DNA of 64,000 nt from Pseudonocardia sp. DSM 110487 (GTDB lineage: Bacteria > Actinomycetota > Actinomycetes > Mycobacteriales > Pseudonocardiaceae): the NCBI RefSeq assembly GCF_019468565.1, contig NZ_CP080521.1, positions 5,828,001 to 5,892,000 on the forward strand. The letters run 5' to 3'. Under the pieces are notes generated by a model, which searched no databases, was not told the DNA's origin, and saw only the letters and a list, made by a program, of their open reading frames with translations. A program made the translations under genes and the position numbers. This document shows, in pieces, positions 25,747-33,671 of this stretch (the first letter of the stretch is position 1; each line of letters begins with the position of its first letter).

Positions 25747-26923
25747 GACCCCCACCCCGCGCATCGCCGTGATCGGCGCCGGCCCCGGCGGCCTCACCTG
25801 CGCCCGCGTCCTGCAGCGCCACGGCATCGACGTCGCCGTGTACGAGCGCGACACCGACGTGGCCGCCCGCGACCAGGGCGGCACGCTCGACCTGCACGCC
25901 GGCACGGGCCAGATCGCCCTGCGCGAAGCCGGCCTGCTCGAGGAGTTCCTGCGGCTATCCCGGCCCGAGGGCCAGTCCATGCGGGTCATGGCCCGGGACG
26001 GGACCGTCCTGGTCGACCACGTCGCCGCCGACGGCGAGGACGCAGCCCCGGAGATCGACCGCCGGCAGCTGCGCGCGCTGCTGGCCGAGTCACTGGCGCC
26101 CGGCACGATCCGCTGGGACCACCGGCTCAGCGCGGTCACACCCGGCCCGGCCGGCACCTCCCGGCTCACCTTCGCAGACGGCACCGAGACCGAGGTCGAC
26201 CTGGTCATCGGCGCGGACGGCGCCTGGTCACGGGTCCGCCCGCTGGTCTCCGCCGCGGCGCCCGCCTACACCGACGTCACCTTCGTCGAGGCGCACTTCG
26301 ACGACGTCGACGTATGGCACCCGGCGGTCGCCGAGCTGGTCGGCGACGGCAACCTGTTCGCTGCAGGCGACCACAAGGGCCTGATCGCCCAACGCAACAG
26401 CAACCACCACGTCCGCGTCTACATCGCCCTCACGACCGACCAGGACTGGCTCCGCGCCGCCGGCATCGACCCCACCGACACCGCAGCCGTCCGGACCGCG
26501 CTGCTCACCGCCTTCACCGGCTGGGACGCCCGGCTGTTGAGGTTGATCACCGACAACGACGGCCCCTACGTCAACCGGCCGCTGCACGTGCTCCCCGCGT
26601 CCCACACCTGGCCGAATACGCCCGGAGCCACGTTGCTCGGCGACGCCGCCCACCTGATGTCGCCGTTCGGCGGCTTCGGGGCCAACCTCGCGATGCTGGA
26701 CGGCGCCGAACTCGCGCGCGCCCTCGTCCGGTACGCAGATGTCGACGACGCGATCACCGAGTACGAGCGGGTGATGGTGCCACGCGGGGCCGAGCACGCG
26801 GCCCTCGCCGACGAGGGCCTGCGCCGGTTCTTCGGCCCGGGCGACCGGGATGGCGCCGACGTGCCCGACGTCGAGGCCGAGAACGAGCGCTACAAGCGCG
26901 AAGCGGCCGCATACGGCTCCTAG
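25745..26923 (+). CDS. FAD-dependent monooxygenase, TetX-like
   Basis: A 392-residue class-A flavoprotein monooxygenase. The dinucleotide fold GAGPGG is at residues 10-15 (IAVIGAGPGGLTCARVLQRHGIDVAVYERD), followed by the GG motif at RDQGGTLDLH, the LVIGADGAWSRVR segment, and GDAAHLMSPFGGFGANLAMLDG near residue 299. The GGTLDLH motif and the length match the TetX tetracycline-hydroxylase group, though many relatives act on other aromatic or polyketide substrates. ATG 25745 follows AAGGAG by 8 bases. The divergent TetR gene and the start-codon hairpin indicate tight control. Tetracycline inactivation is a guess from family alone. Confidence 0.87.
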   Translation: MTPTPRIAVIGAGPGGLTCARVLQRHGIDVAVYERDTDVAARDQGGTLDLHAGTGQIALREAGLLEEFLRLSRPEGQSMRVMARDGTVLVDHVAADGEDAAPEIDRRQLRALLAESLAPGTIRWDHRLSAVTPGPAGTSRLTFADGTETEVDLVIGADGAWSRVRPLVSAAAPAYTDVTFVEAHFDDVDVWHPAVAELVGDGNLFAAGDHKGLIAQRNSNHHVRVYIALTTDQDWLRAAGIDPTDTAAVRTALLTAFTGWDARLLRLITDNDGPYVNRPLHVLPASHTWPNTPGATLLGDAAHLMSPFGGFGANLAMLDGAELARALVRYADVDDAITEYERVMVPRGAEHAALADEGLRRFFGPGDRDGADVPDVEAENERYKREAAAYGS

Positions 26924-27647
26924 CCGTTCGCGGCATACATGATCACCGGATCGGCGCGAAAGCCGACGCGACGCGTCGGGGAACGCGCCAGTCCGATGAT
27001 CAAGGGCCGGTTGCGTTCCGCACGCGGGCGGGGTGCCGTCGCGGCGCCGCGTCCCTCGTGGGCGCGCCATCCCGGCTCGGGACACCCGGCCCCACCGACG
27101 AGCCCGGGCCGTCGTCGGGGCCATCCGGTTCACCTCGACCCGTCACCTGCGCGGGGTGGCCGGGTCGGGTGCACAACTGAATCATGTGGTTGCGCGGGCG
27201 GCCGTCGCCGATTTGGGGGCACGCCCGCTTGGGGACCGCCGCGGTCGGGTGCCACGCAACCGGCTGTGATCCCGTCCCCACCCCGCCGACCACGCACACC
27301 CGCATGACCGACCCGAGCGAGACCGCACCTGCACCCACGCACCTCAGCCGCAGCCATGCGGCTCACGTCACGTTTCCCGCTGATCACGAGCACGGTCCGG
27401 GGCTTCGCCGACGAGCATGATCCGAAGTTCCGGTTGTCCATGGCTGTTCCCACGACCATGAACACCCGATACTCCGGATCATGAGCACGAAGATCGCAAG
27501 TATCGGGTGTGTATGGCTGTCGGCACAGCCATGGACAACCGAAACAACGGATCATGGGCGCGGCCACCGCCACCGGACGGGGGAAGCAGCGCCGACGGTC
27601 CTAGCCCGCCGCACTTCTCAACAGCTCCTAGTGCCCGCCGAGGATCG
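26924..27647. other. gene-free region of about 720 bp
   Basis: No open frame here has a ribosome site, a recognisable fold or the codon bias of its neighbours, and frames on both strands overlap one another. The only structured part is the long inverted repeat at 27416-27556. The sequence CCTAGTGCCC occurs near the right end (27627-27636). The region separates the TetX-like gene from the 3' end of paaE. Confidence 0.6.
27416..27556. repeat. long imperfect inverted repeat (58-bp arms, 25-bp centre)
   Basis: The left arm 27416-27473 and the right arm 27499-27556 are reverse complements with roughly ten mismatches. The outer parts share CGGTTGTCCATGGCTGT and the inner parts ACACCCGATACT. The centre (27474-27498) contains CATGAGCACGA, a motif that also occurs in changed form just upstream (27381-27393). 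It could form a long RNA hairpin or be a relic of a palindromic transposable element. No coding sequence is inside. Confidence 0.65.
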
Positions 27648-28739
27648 CTAGCTGTCGAAGTCGACCGTCAGCTCAGGGGTGTCGGGGCGGGACTGGCACG
27701 TGAGGACGAACCCGGCCTCGACCTCGTCGTCCTCCAGCGCGAAGTTGCGCCGCATCGTCACAGTGCCCGCGGTGACCTTCGCCCGGCACGTGCCGCAGAC
27801 CCCGCCCTTGCAGGCGAACGGCAGGTCGCCGCGGACCTTCTGCGCCGCGTCGAGCACGCTCTCGGCCCTGGGCAGGGTCATCGTGGTGGATCGACCATTC
27901 AGCACCACGGTGACCTCGCTGGTCGCTCCCTCGATCGCCGGGTCGGCGCGGTGCAGCTCCGGCGGCGGCTCGTCCACGTAGAACAGCTCGCGGTGCACCC
28001 GCTTGCGGTCCACGCCGAAGCCGGTGAGCACGGCGACGGCCGCCTCGGTCATGCCGAGTGGCCCGCACACCCACCAGTGGTCCACGCCTGCGACGTCGAC
28101 GAGCGCGCCGAGGAGGAGGCGCAGCTTCTCCGCGTCGAGCCTGCCGGTGAAGATCTCGGCCTCCATCGGCTCCCTGGAGAGCACGTGCACCAGGTGCAGC
28201 CGCGGGCCGTGGGCGTTCTTGAGGTCGGCGAGCTCCTCGGTGAACATCACCGTGTCGGTGCGCCGGTTGCCGTAGAGCAGCGTGACGCGGGTGTCCGGGT
28301 GCGCGGCCAGCAGCGACGCCGCGATCGAGAGCACGGGCGTGATCCCCGATCCCGCCGCGATCAGGCCGTGGTGCGTGCCCGGCGCGAGGTCGGGCGTGAA
28401 CGAGCCAGAGGGCGGGGCCACCTCGATGGTGTCACCCGGTGCGGCCCGCTCCACCAGCCACTCGGAGAACAGCCCTCCGTCGACCCGCCGCACACCGACC
28501 TTCGGCAACGCCCCCGCGGGCGCGCAGATCGAGTACGACCGCCGCTCCTCCGTCCCGTCGCGGTGCAGCCGCAGCGTGAGGTACTGCCCCGGGCGGAACG
28601 CGAAGACGTCCCGCAGGTGCGCGGGCACGTCGAAGGTGACGGCCACGGCGTCGTCGCACAGCCGCTCGACGTCGGCCACGCGCAGGCGGTGGAAGCCGGA
28701 GGTGCGCGGGACCGGCACGTCGACCTGCGGTGCCGCCAT
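27648..28739 (-). CDS. paaE: phenylacetyl-CoA epoxidase reductase subunit PaaE
   Basis: The 363-residue reductase passes electrons from NADPH through FAD and a [2Fe-2S] centre to the PaaAC oxygenase. The N-terminal FAD-binding barrel contains RSYSICAP, the NAD(P)-binding domain GLIAAGSGITPVLSI, and the C-terminal plant-type ferredoxin domain the Cys pattern CKGGVCGTCRAKV with a final LTCQSRP. ATG 28739 overlaps the paaD stop (TGATG). It is the last gene of paaABCDE. The TAG stop lies in a GCTAGC sequence. Confidence 0.95.
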   Translation of the reverse strand: MAAPQVDVPVPRTSGFHRLRVADVERLCDDAVAVTFDVPAHLRDVFAFRPGQYLTLRLHRDGTEERRSYSICAPAGALPKVGVRRVDGGLFSEWLVERAAPGDTIEVAPPSGSFTPDLAPGTHHGLIAAGSGITPVLSIAASLLAAHPDTRVTLLYGNRRTDTVMFTEELADLKNAHGPRLHLVHVLSREPMEAEIFTGRLDAEKLRLLLGALVDVAGVDHWWVCGPLGMTEAAVAVLTGFGVDRKRVHRELFYVDEPPPELHRADPAIEGATSEVTVVLNGRSTTMTLPRAESVLDAAQKVRGDLPFACKGGVCGTCRAKVTAGTVTMRRNFALEDDEVEAGFVLTCQSRPDTPELTVDFDS

Positions 28740-29233
28740 CAGTGCTCCTTCATGTGCTCGAACGGCTCGCGGCACGCGGTGCACCGGCGCAGTGCCGTGC
28801 ACGACGTCGGGCCGAACCGGGAGAACTCCTCGGTGGCGGGCGAGCCGCAGCGCGGGCAGCGCACCACCGTGGCCGGAGCCTCGAGCGTCAGCGGCACCGG
28901 GCCGGTACCGCGGGGCCCCATCCGGTCGGGCGGGGCCACGCCGTGCTCGGCCAGCTTGCGGCGCCCGGCCTCGGAGATCCAGTCCGTGCTCCACGGCGGC
29001 GAGAGCACGGTGCGCACCTCGACCCGGGCGTACCCGGCCGCGGCGAGCCGGGCACGCAGGTCCTCGCGCATCACCTCCAGGGCGGGGCAGCCGGAGTAGG
29101 TCGGCGTGATCGTGACGGTGACCCGGTCGCCGTCGGCCTCGACGCCGCGGATGACACCGAGGTCGTCGAGCGTGAGCATCGGCATCTCGGGGTCGACGAC
29201 CTCGGCGACCACGCTGCGGGCTTCGGTCACCAT
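28739..29233 (-). CDS. paaD: phenylacetate catabolism protein PaaD (MIP18/SufT-like with zinc ribbon)
   Basis: PaaD is needed to mature the epoxidase, probably for Fe-S insertion into PaaE. The 164-residue protein has an N-terminal DUF59/MIP18 domain (VVDPEMPMLTLDDLGVIRGVEADGDRVTVTITPTYSGCPAL, with the conserved Cys in the SGCPA loop). A C-terminal zinc ribbon follows with two Cys pairs, CPRCGSP and CTACREP. ATG 29233 or the next codon, GTG 29230, can start the protein; the latter forms a GTGA overlap with the paaC stop. Confidence 0.93.
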   Translation of the reverse strand: MVTEARSVVAEVVDPEMPMLTLDDLGVIRGVEADGDRVTVTITPTYSGCPALEVMREDLRARLAAAGYARVEVRTVLSPPWSTDWISEAGRRKLAEHGVAPPDRMGPRGTGPVPLTLEAPATVVRCPRCGSPATEEFSRFGPTSCTALRRCTACREPFEHMKEH

Positions 29234-30201
29234 GTGGCCCCCGGGTGCTGCCGGGCAAGGCTCTGCATCTCCGCGAGCACCTGCCCGAGGTACTCGGTGT
29301 GCATCCCCTGCCGGCCGCCCTGCCCGTTGATTGGGCCGGCGTGCGGGATCGTCGGCCGCGTGAGGGTGGCGCGGGCGAGTACCTCGTCGAGCACGGCGTC
29401 GACCTCCTCGCGGGTTTGTTCCGGGTCCACCGCCACGCCCGCGTCGGCGAGCCTGCGCTCGACGTCGGACGTGCGGAAAAGTTCTTCGACGTACGGCCAC
29501 ACCGCGTCGAGCGCGGCCTGCATGCGCCGGTGCGACTCCGGGGTGCCGTCGCCGAGGCGCAGGGTCCAGCGGGCGGCGTGGTCGCGGTGGTAGGTCAGCT
29601 CCTTGACGCCCTTGCCTGCCACCGCGGCGACCACCGGATCGCGGGACCCGAGCAGCCGCTGCAGCAGCGCGAGCCGCCACGTCGAGAACAGCAGCAGCCG
29701 GGCGATCGCGCGGGCGAAGTCGCGCTCGTCGGGCAGCTCCGCGAGCGCGATGTTGCGGAACTCCGGCTCGGTGCGCAGGTAGGCGAGCGAATCCTCGTCC
29801 CGCTGTCGCCCGGCGGAGCCTGCGGAGCCGGCCATCGAGCTCGAGTCGGCGGAGCCTGCGGAGCCGGCCGACTCGACCCAGCCGGCGCGGGCGAGCAGCA
29901 CCCGGGCCTGGCCCAGCAGGTCGAGCGCGGTGTTGGCGAGCGCGACCTCCTCTTCCAGCTCCGGCGCGTTGGTCACCCACTCCGTGATCCGGTGGCTGCA
30001 GATCAGCGCGTCGTCGCCGAGCATGAGACAGTAGGCGGCGAGGTCGGCTGGGTCGACGCCGTCCGGCACCGGCGAGGTGATCTCGGCCTGGACGTCCTCC
30101 ACGCCGGTGCCGAACGCCCAGCGCGGGTCGTCGTGCCCCAGCGTCTCGACGAGGGACTGGTAGGCGTTCGTCGCGTCGTGATCAGTGCTGTCGTCCGTCA
30201 T
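29227..30201 (-). CDS. paaC: phenylacetyl-CoA epoxidase structural subunit PaaC
   Basis: A 324-residue ferritin-like subunit that pairs with PaaA in the epoxidase. Family features are LAAYCLMLGDDALICSHRITEWVTNAPELEEEVALANTALDLLGQARVLL, RNIALAELPDERDFARAIARLLLFSTW and KELTYHRDHAARWTLRLGDGT. An odd insertion of about 25 residues rich in Ser, Gly and Ala interrupts the usual sequence near residues 105-130 and is encoded by a 23-bp direct repeat (29811-29833 and 29847-29869, period 36, so in frame). ATGA and GTGA overlaps join it to paaB and paaD. Confidence 0.93.
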   Translation of the reverse strand: MTDDSTDHDATNAYQSLVETLGHDDPRWAFGTGVEDVQAEITSPVPDGVDPADLAAYCLMLGDDALICSHRITEWVTNAPELEEEVALANTALDLLGQARVLLARAGWVESAGSAGSADSSSMAGSAGSAGRQRDEDSLAYLRTEPEFRNIALAELPDERDFARAIARLLLFSTWRLALLQRLLGSRDPVVAAVAGKGVKELTYHRDHAARWTLRLGDGTPESHRRMQAALDAVWPYVEELFRTSDVERRLADAGVAVDPEQTREEVDAVLDEVLARATLTRPTIPHAGPINGQGGRQGMHTEYLGQVLAEMQSLARQHPGATW

Positions 30202-30557
30202 AGATGCGGCACGTCCTCGGGGATCGCGTAGAACGTCGGGTGCCGGTAGACCTTGTCGGCCGACGGCGCGAAGAACGGGTCCTTCTCGTCAGGGCTCGAC
30301 GCGGCGATGTCGGAGGCCTCGACCACCCAGATCGAGACGCCCTCGTTGCGGCGGGTGTAGAGGTCGCGGGCGTTGTGCAGCGCCATCTCGGCGTCGGAGG
30401 CGTGCAGCGAGCCGACGTGGACGTGGTTGAGGCCACGCTTGCCGCGCACGAACACCTCGTACAGCGGCCAGCTGCCCCGAGGCGTCCCCGAGCCGGTCTC
30501 GACGCCCTCGGTCGGGATCGCGCCGTGGCCGCCCTCGGCGGTGTAGTCCCCGTTCAC
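30198..30557 (-). CDS. paaB: phenylacetyl-CoA epoxidase subunit PaaB
   Basis: A 119-residue subunit that bridges the PaaAC heterodimers. The core is WPLYEVFVRGKRGLNHVHVGSLHASDAEMALHNARDLYTRRNEGVSIWVVEASDI, the hallmark of PaaB. The first 30 residues are a Gly/Glu-rich extension beyond the roughly 95-residue enterobacterial protein. The GTG start overlaps the paaA stop (GTGA), and the TGA overlaps the paaC ATG. Confidence 0.95.
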   Translation of the reverse strand: MNGDYTAEGGHGAIPTEGVETGSGTPRGSWPLYEVFVRGKRGLNHVHVGSLHASDAEMALHNARDLYTRRNEGVSIWVVEASDIAASSPDEKDPFFAPSADKVYRHPTFYAIPEDVPHL

Positions 30558-31495
30558 GCGGCCACCTCCTTGCGGGCGTGCTTGTGCGCGTACGCTCGCG
30601 CGGCCTCGCGCACCCACTCCCCCTCCTCGTGCGCGCGCTTCCGTTGGGCAAGGCGCTGGGCGTTGCACGGCCCGGACCCGGAGATGACCGACTTGAGCTC
30701 GGCCCAGTCCGGTCCGGTGAAGTCGTGGTGGCCGCGCTCGGGGTTCCAGCGCAGGCCGGGGTCGGGCAGCGTGACGCCGAGCGCCTCGGCCTGCGGCACG
30801 GTCATGTCGACGAAGCGCTGGCGCAGCTCGTCGTTGGTGTGCCGTTTGATGCCCCACGCCATCGACTGGTCGGTGTTGGGCGAGTCGCCGTCGGGTGGGC
30901 CGAACATCATCAGTGAGGGCCACCAGAAGCGGTTGGTCGACTCCTGCACCATCTCCCGCTGGCCATCGGTGCCGTTCACCATCGCGAGCAGCAGCTCGTA
31001 GCCCTGCCGCTGGTGGAACGACTCCTCCTTGCAGATCCGCACCATCGCACGGGCGTACGGCCCGTAGGAGCAGCGGCACAGCGGCACCTGGTTGCAGATC
31101 GCGGCGCCGTCGACCAACCAGCCGATCACGCCCACGTCGGCGTAGGAGAGCGTGGGGTAGTTGAAGATCGAGGAGTACTTCTGCTTCCCGGCGATCAGCT
31201 TCTCGGTGAGCTCCTCGCGGTCGACGCCGAGGGTCTCCGCGGCGGCGTAGAGGTACATGCCGTGCCCGGCCTCGTCCTGCACCTTGGCCAGCAGGATCGC
31301 CTTGCGCCGCAGGCTGGGAGCGCGCCGGATCCAGTTGCCCTCCGGCTGCATCCCGATGATCTCCGAGTGCGCGTGCTGAGCGATCTGGCGGATCAGCGTC
31401 CTCCGGTACGCCTCGGGCATCCAGTCCCGCGGCTCGATCCGCTGGTCGCCCGCGATCGTCGCCTCGAAGTGCGCGGCAAGGGCCGTCTCGTCCAT
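30554..31495 (-). CDS. paaA: phenylacetyl-CoA epoxidase catalytic subunit PaaA
   Basis: The 313-residue catalytic di-iron subunit that inserts oxygen into the ring of phenylacetyl-CoA. Ferritin-like iron ligands lie in the blocks AKVQDEAGHGMYLYAAAETLG (ExxH) and CKEESFHQRQGYELL (ExxH). The HSEIIGMQPEGNWIRRAPSL block is characteristic of PaaA. ATG 31495 has GGAGG about 9 bases upstream, and the dyad ACCGAATGTTCGTTCGGT is 17-34 bases before it. It is the first gene of paaABCDE, which is tightly overlapped throughout. Confidence 0.97.
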   Translation of the reverse strand: MDETALAAHFEATIAGDQRIEPRDWMPEAYRRTLIRQIAQHAHSEIIGMQPEGNWIRRAPSLRRKAILLAKVQDEAGHGMYLYAAAETLGVDREELTEKLIAGKQKYSSIFNYPTLSYADVGVIGWLVDGAAICNQVPLCRCSYGPYARAMVRICKEESFHQRQGYELLLAMVNGTDGQREMVQESTNRFWWPSLMMFGPPDGDSPNTDQSMAWGIKRHTNDELRQRFVDMTVPQAEALGVTLPDPGLRWNPERGHHDFTGPDWAELKSVISGSGPCNAQRLAQRKRAHEEGEWVREAARAYAHKHARKEVAA

Positions 31496-31511
31496 GGGCA
31501 GCAGCCTCCGT

Positions 31512-31529
31512 ACCGAATGTTCGTTCGGT
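31512..31529. promoter_or_regulatory. PaaR-like operator upstream of paaA
   Basis: ACCGAATGTTCGTTCGGT is an 18-bp near-perfect dyad of the form ACCGAACG-NN-CGTTCGGT. Its centre is 25 bases before the paaA start codon. Related sites are found before the enoyl-CoA hydratase gene and before paaZ. It lies between the regulator gene and paaA. Confidence 0.6.
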
Positions 31530-31571
31530 TCATGGTGACGCACGGATGCCGGGCGCGCAAGGCGGCGGGCC

Positions 31572-32171
31572 TCAGCCGCGCGCCGGAAGGATGCCCTCGA
31601 ACACCGCCCGCGCGACGACGCCGGGCAGTGCGTCCGGGTCACGGTCGGGCCGGGCCCACTCGACGACGGAGTTCACGAGGCCGGACAGCAACCGCGCCGC
31701 GAGCGCCGGGTCCACCTCCTCCCGCAGCTCCCCCGCCTCGACGGCCTCGCGGACCAGCTCCGCGACCCGCGCGTCGAACTCGCGCCTGCGCTCGAGGGCC
31801 CACCGCTCCGACTCGGTGTTGCCGCGCACCCGCAGCAGCACGGTGACGTACGGCAGCTCTGCCACGAGCACGGCCACCTGCTCGCGGACGATGTGGCGCA
31901 GCCGCTCGAGGGGGGTGCCGGTGCGCGCCTCGTCGGAGTCGAGGATCGCGAAGAGCCCGTCCAGCGCGCGTTCCAGTGCCGCCCGCAGCAGCGCTTCCTT
32001 GCCGCTGAAGTGGTGGTAGAACGACGACTTCGTGATCCCGGCGGCGCGGGAGAGATCCTCCATCGACGTGGCGTCGTAGCCGCGGGTGAGGAACTCCCCC
32101 ACCGCCACTTCGAGCAGCGAGCCGGGCCCGTGGCTCGGCCGGCGAACGCGCCCACCCGTCTGCGTGCTCAC
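31572..32171 (-). CDS. TetR-family regulator of phenylacetate genes (PaaR-like)
   Basis: A 199-residue TetR protein with a clear HTH (SLLEVAVGEFLTRGYDATSMEDLSRAAGITKSSFYHHFSGKEALLRAAL) and a helical acyl-CoA-sensor-type C-terminal domain. It lies between the enoyl-CoA hydratase gene and paaA, all on the minus strand. In Corynebacterium glutamicum the TetR-type PaaR represses paa genes and is released by phenylacetyl-CoA (established knowledge); the position and the ACCG...CGGT operators nearby support the same role here. GTG 32171 is preferred over longer frames reaching 32315, which run into the gap before the upstream gene and lack TetR-like sequence. Confidence 0.85.
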   Translation of the reverse strand: MSTQTGGRVRRPSHGPGSLLEVAVGEFLTRGYDATSMEDLSRAAGITKSSFYHHFSGKEALLRAALERALDGLFAILDSDEARTGTPLERLRHIVREQVAVLVAELPYVTVLLRVRGNTESERWALERRREFDARVAELVREAVEAGELREEVDPALAARLLSGLVNSVVEWARPDRDPDALPGVVARAVFEGILPARG

Positions 32172-32262
32172 CGCACGGCCTCGCCGGCGCTCGGCCGGCC
32201 CACCGGGAAACGACGCAGCGCGAAGGTGCTGTGAAATTGGTTCGCTCGCAGGCTCGCTCACC

Positions 32263-33057
32263 TCACCGGCCCTCGAACGTCGGGCGACGCTTCTCCGCGA
32301 AAGCCTCCACCGCATTGACGTGGTCGGCGGTAGCCGCGAGCCGGGCCTGTGCGAGGGCCTCCGCGGCGAGCACGTCGTCCAGGTGCGCGGTCGCTCCGTA
32401 CCGCACCGCCTTCCGGACCTCGGCGTACGCCCGTGTCGGTCCGGCCGCGAGCCGCCCCGCCAGCTCCAGCGCGGCGCCGAGCACCTCGTCCGCGGGCACT
32501 ACCGTGCGCACCAGGCCCCACGCCTGCGCGTCCTCCGCCGTGAAGCCCTCGCCGAGCAGCAGCAGCTCGAGCGCCCGCGAGACGCCGACGGCGTGCGCGA
32601 GGCTCGCCGAGAGCCCGGAGTCGGCGGTGAGACCGATCCCGGTGAACGCGGTGGAGAACGATGCCCCGGCCGCCGCCACGCGCAGGTCGCAGGCCAGCGC
32701 GAAGCCCAGCCCCGCCCCGACGCACGGCCCGTTGATCGCCGCGACCACCGGGAACGGCAGGTCGGTGAGCCCTCGGACGATGGGGTTGTAGTGCTCGGCG
32801 ACGGTGTCGAACGCGGTGGCCGGATCGCGGCGCAACGCCTCCGCGTGCTCGCCGAGGTCCTGCCCCACGCAGAACGCCTTGCCCGCGCCGGTGAGCACCA
32901 GCGCCCGCACGCCGTCGGCCGTCGCGAGCTTCCCCAGCGCGGCGAGCAGCGCGGTCTTGAGCTCCAGGGTGAGCGCGTTGTAGCGCGCGGGCCGCTGCAG
33001 CGTGAGCACGGCGACGGCCCCGTCCCGTTCGACGCGGACGGCCGGATCATCGGTCAT
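32263..33057 (-). CDS. enoyl-CoA hydratase/isomerase family protein (PaaG/PaaF-like)
   Basis: A 264-residue crotonase-fold protein. It shows LTLQRPARYNALTLELKTALLAAL, the oxyanion-hole block LVLTGAGKAFCVGQDL, AAINGPCVGAGLGFALACDLRVAA and the C-terminal NAVEAFAEKRRPTFEGR. The aspartate after GIGLTA (TADSGLSASLAHAVG) fits the isomerase-type active site of PaaG, which converts ring-1,2-epoxyphenylacetyl-CoA to the oxepin-CoA. PaaF-type hydratases are close relatives, so the exact step is not certain. An ACCG...CGGT operator lies 20-33 bases upstream of ATG 33057. Confidence 0.85.
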   Translation of the reverse strand: MTDDPAVRVERDGAVAVLTLQRPARYNALTLELKTALLAALGKLATADGVRALVLTGAGKAFCVGQDLGEHAEALRRDPATAFDTVAEHYNPIVRGLTDLPFPVVAAINGPCVGAGLGFALACDLRVAAAGASFSTAFTGIGLTADSGLSASLAHAVGVSRALELLLLGEGFTAEDAQAWGLVRTVVPADEVLGAALELAGRLAAGPTRAYAEVRKAVRYGATAHLDDVLAAEALAQARLAATADHVNAVEAFAEKRRPTFEGR

Positions 33058-33076
33058 CGCGCCAGCGTAACGGCCA

Positions 33077-33090
33077 ACCGAACGATCGGT
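33077..33090. promoter_or_regulatory. PaaR-like operator upstream of the enoyl-CoA hydratase gene
   Basis: ACCGAACGATCGGT matches the ACCGNNCGNNCGGT core reported for corynebacterial PaaR and is centred 26 bases before ATG 33057, almost the same spacing as in front of paaA. Confidence 0.6.
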
Positions 33091-33134
33091 CGCCCCTTGG
33101 TGACCGCTGCGCGCCCGTTCCGGTTCGCCGAGCG

Positions 33135-33524
33135 CTATGGCGACGTATCGACGATCTTCCAGTACGAGTCCTTGCGGACGATCTTGCCGTCGCGGAACTC
33201 CCAGTGGTCGCAGCCCCGCACGCGGATCTGCCGGCCACCGTGTGCGGTACCGGTGAGGAGCCACTCGGAGACACCGAGGTCGCCGCTGACCCAGTGCCGC
33301 GCATCGCCGTAGTGGACGTCGGGCAAACCCTTGAACCGTGCGGCCAGACCCTCACGCACCGCCGCCTTGCCGGTGAGGCGCTGACCCCATGGTTCGGGTC
33401 CCCTCGGCATGTCGAGCGAACAGTCCTCGGCGAAGAACTCCATGATCGCGTCCAGGTCGTGCGCGTTGAACGCGTCGGCGACCGCCTCCAGCATCTCGAC
33501 CGATGCCCCGACCCGATCAGCCAT
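33135..33524 (-). CDS. SnoaL/NTF2-like protein
   Basis: A 129-residue cone-shaped alpha+beta barrel of the SnoaL/ketosteroid-isomerase type: VADAFNAHDLDAIMEFFAEDCSLDMPRGPEPWGQRLTGKAAVREGLAARF, then VSEWLLTGTAHGGRQIRVRGCDHWEFRDGKIVRKDSYWKIV. Members include isomerases, cyclases, hydratases and many binding proteins. Its place between the hydratase gene and paaZ suggests a link to phenylacetate or a related CoA pathway, but the family is too broad to assign a reaction. Confidence 0.8.
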   Translation of the reverse strand: MADRVGASVEMLEAVADAFNAHDLDAIMEFFAEDCSLDMPRGPEPWGQRLTGKAAVREGLAARFKGLPDVHYGDARHWVSGDLGVSEWLLTGTAHGGRQIRVRGCDHWEFRDGKIVRKDSYWKIVDTSP

Positions 33525-33627
33525 CGCCGACCTCCTTCCCGTGCTCCGCACAGGTGCGGGCGATTCTCCACCCCACGGCCGCTGTGTCCAGGCCCTGGGA
33601 TGTGCCGCCCGTTGGTGCTAGCGTCGC

Positions 33628-33645
33628 CCCGAACGAACGGTCGGT
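33628..33645. promoter_or_regulatory. PaaR-like operator upstream of paaZ
   Basis: The minus strand reads ACCGACCGTTCGTTCGGG, which shares 15 of 18 positions with the paaA operator. Its centre is 35 bases before the paaZ start and about 110 bases before the divergent SnoaL-like gene. Confidence 0.55.
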
Positions 33646-33671
33646 TGAGCGAGACCAACGGAGGCCCGCCG

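Noticed and set aside
26939..27640. Several ORFs of 60-150 codons on both strands in the gap before paaE
   Set aside because: They overlap each other, lack ribosome sites, and their codons follow only the base composition; the long inverted repeat crosses them.
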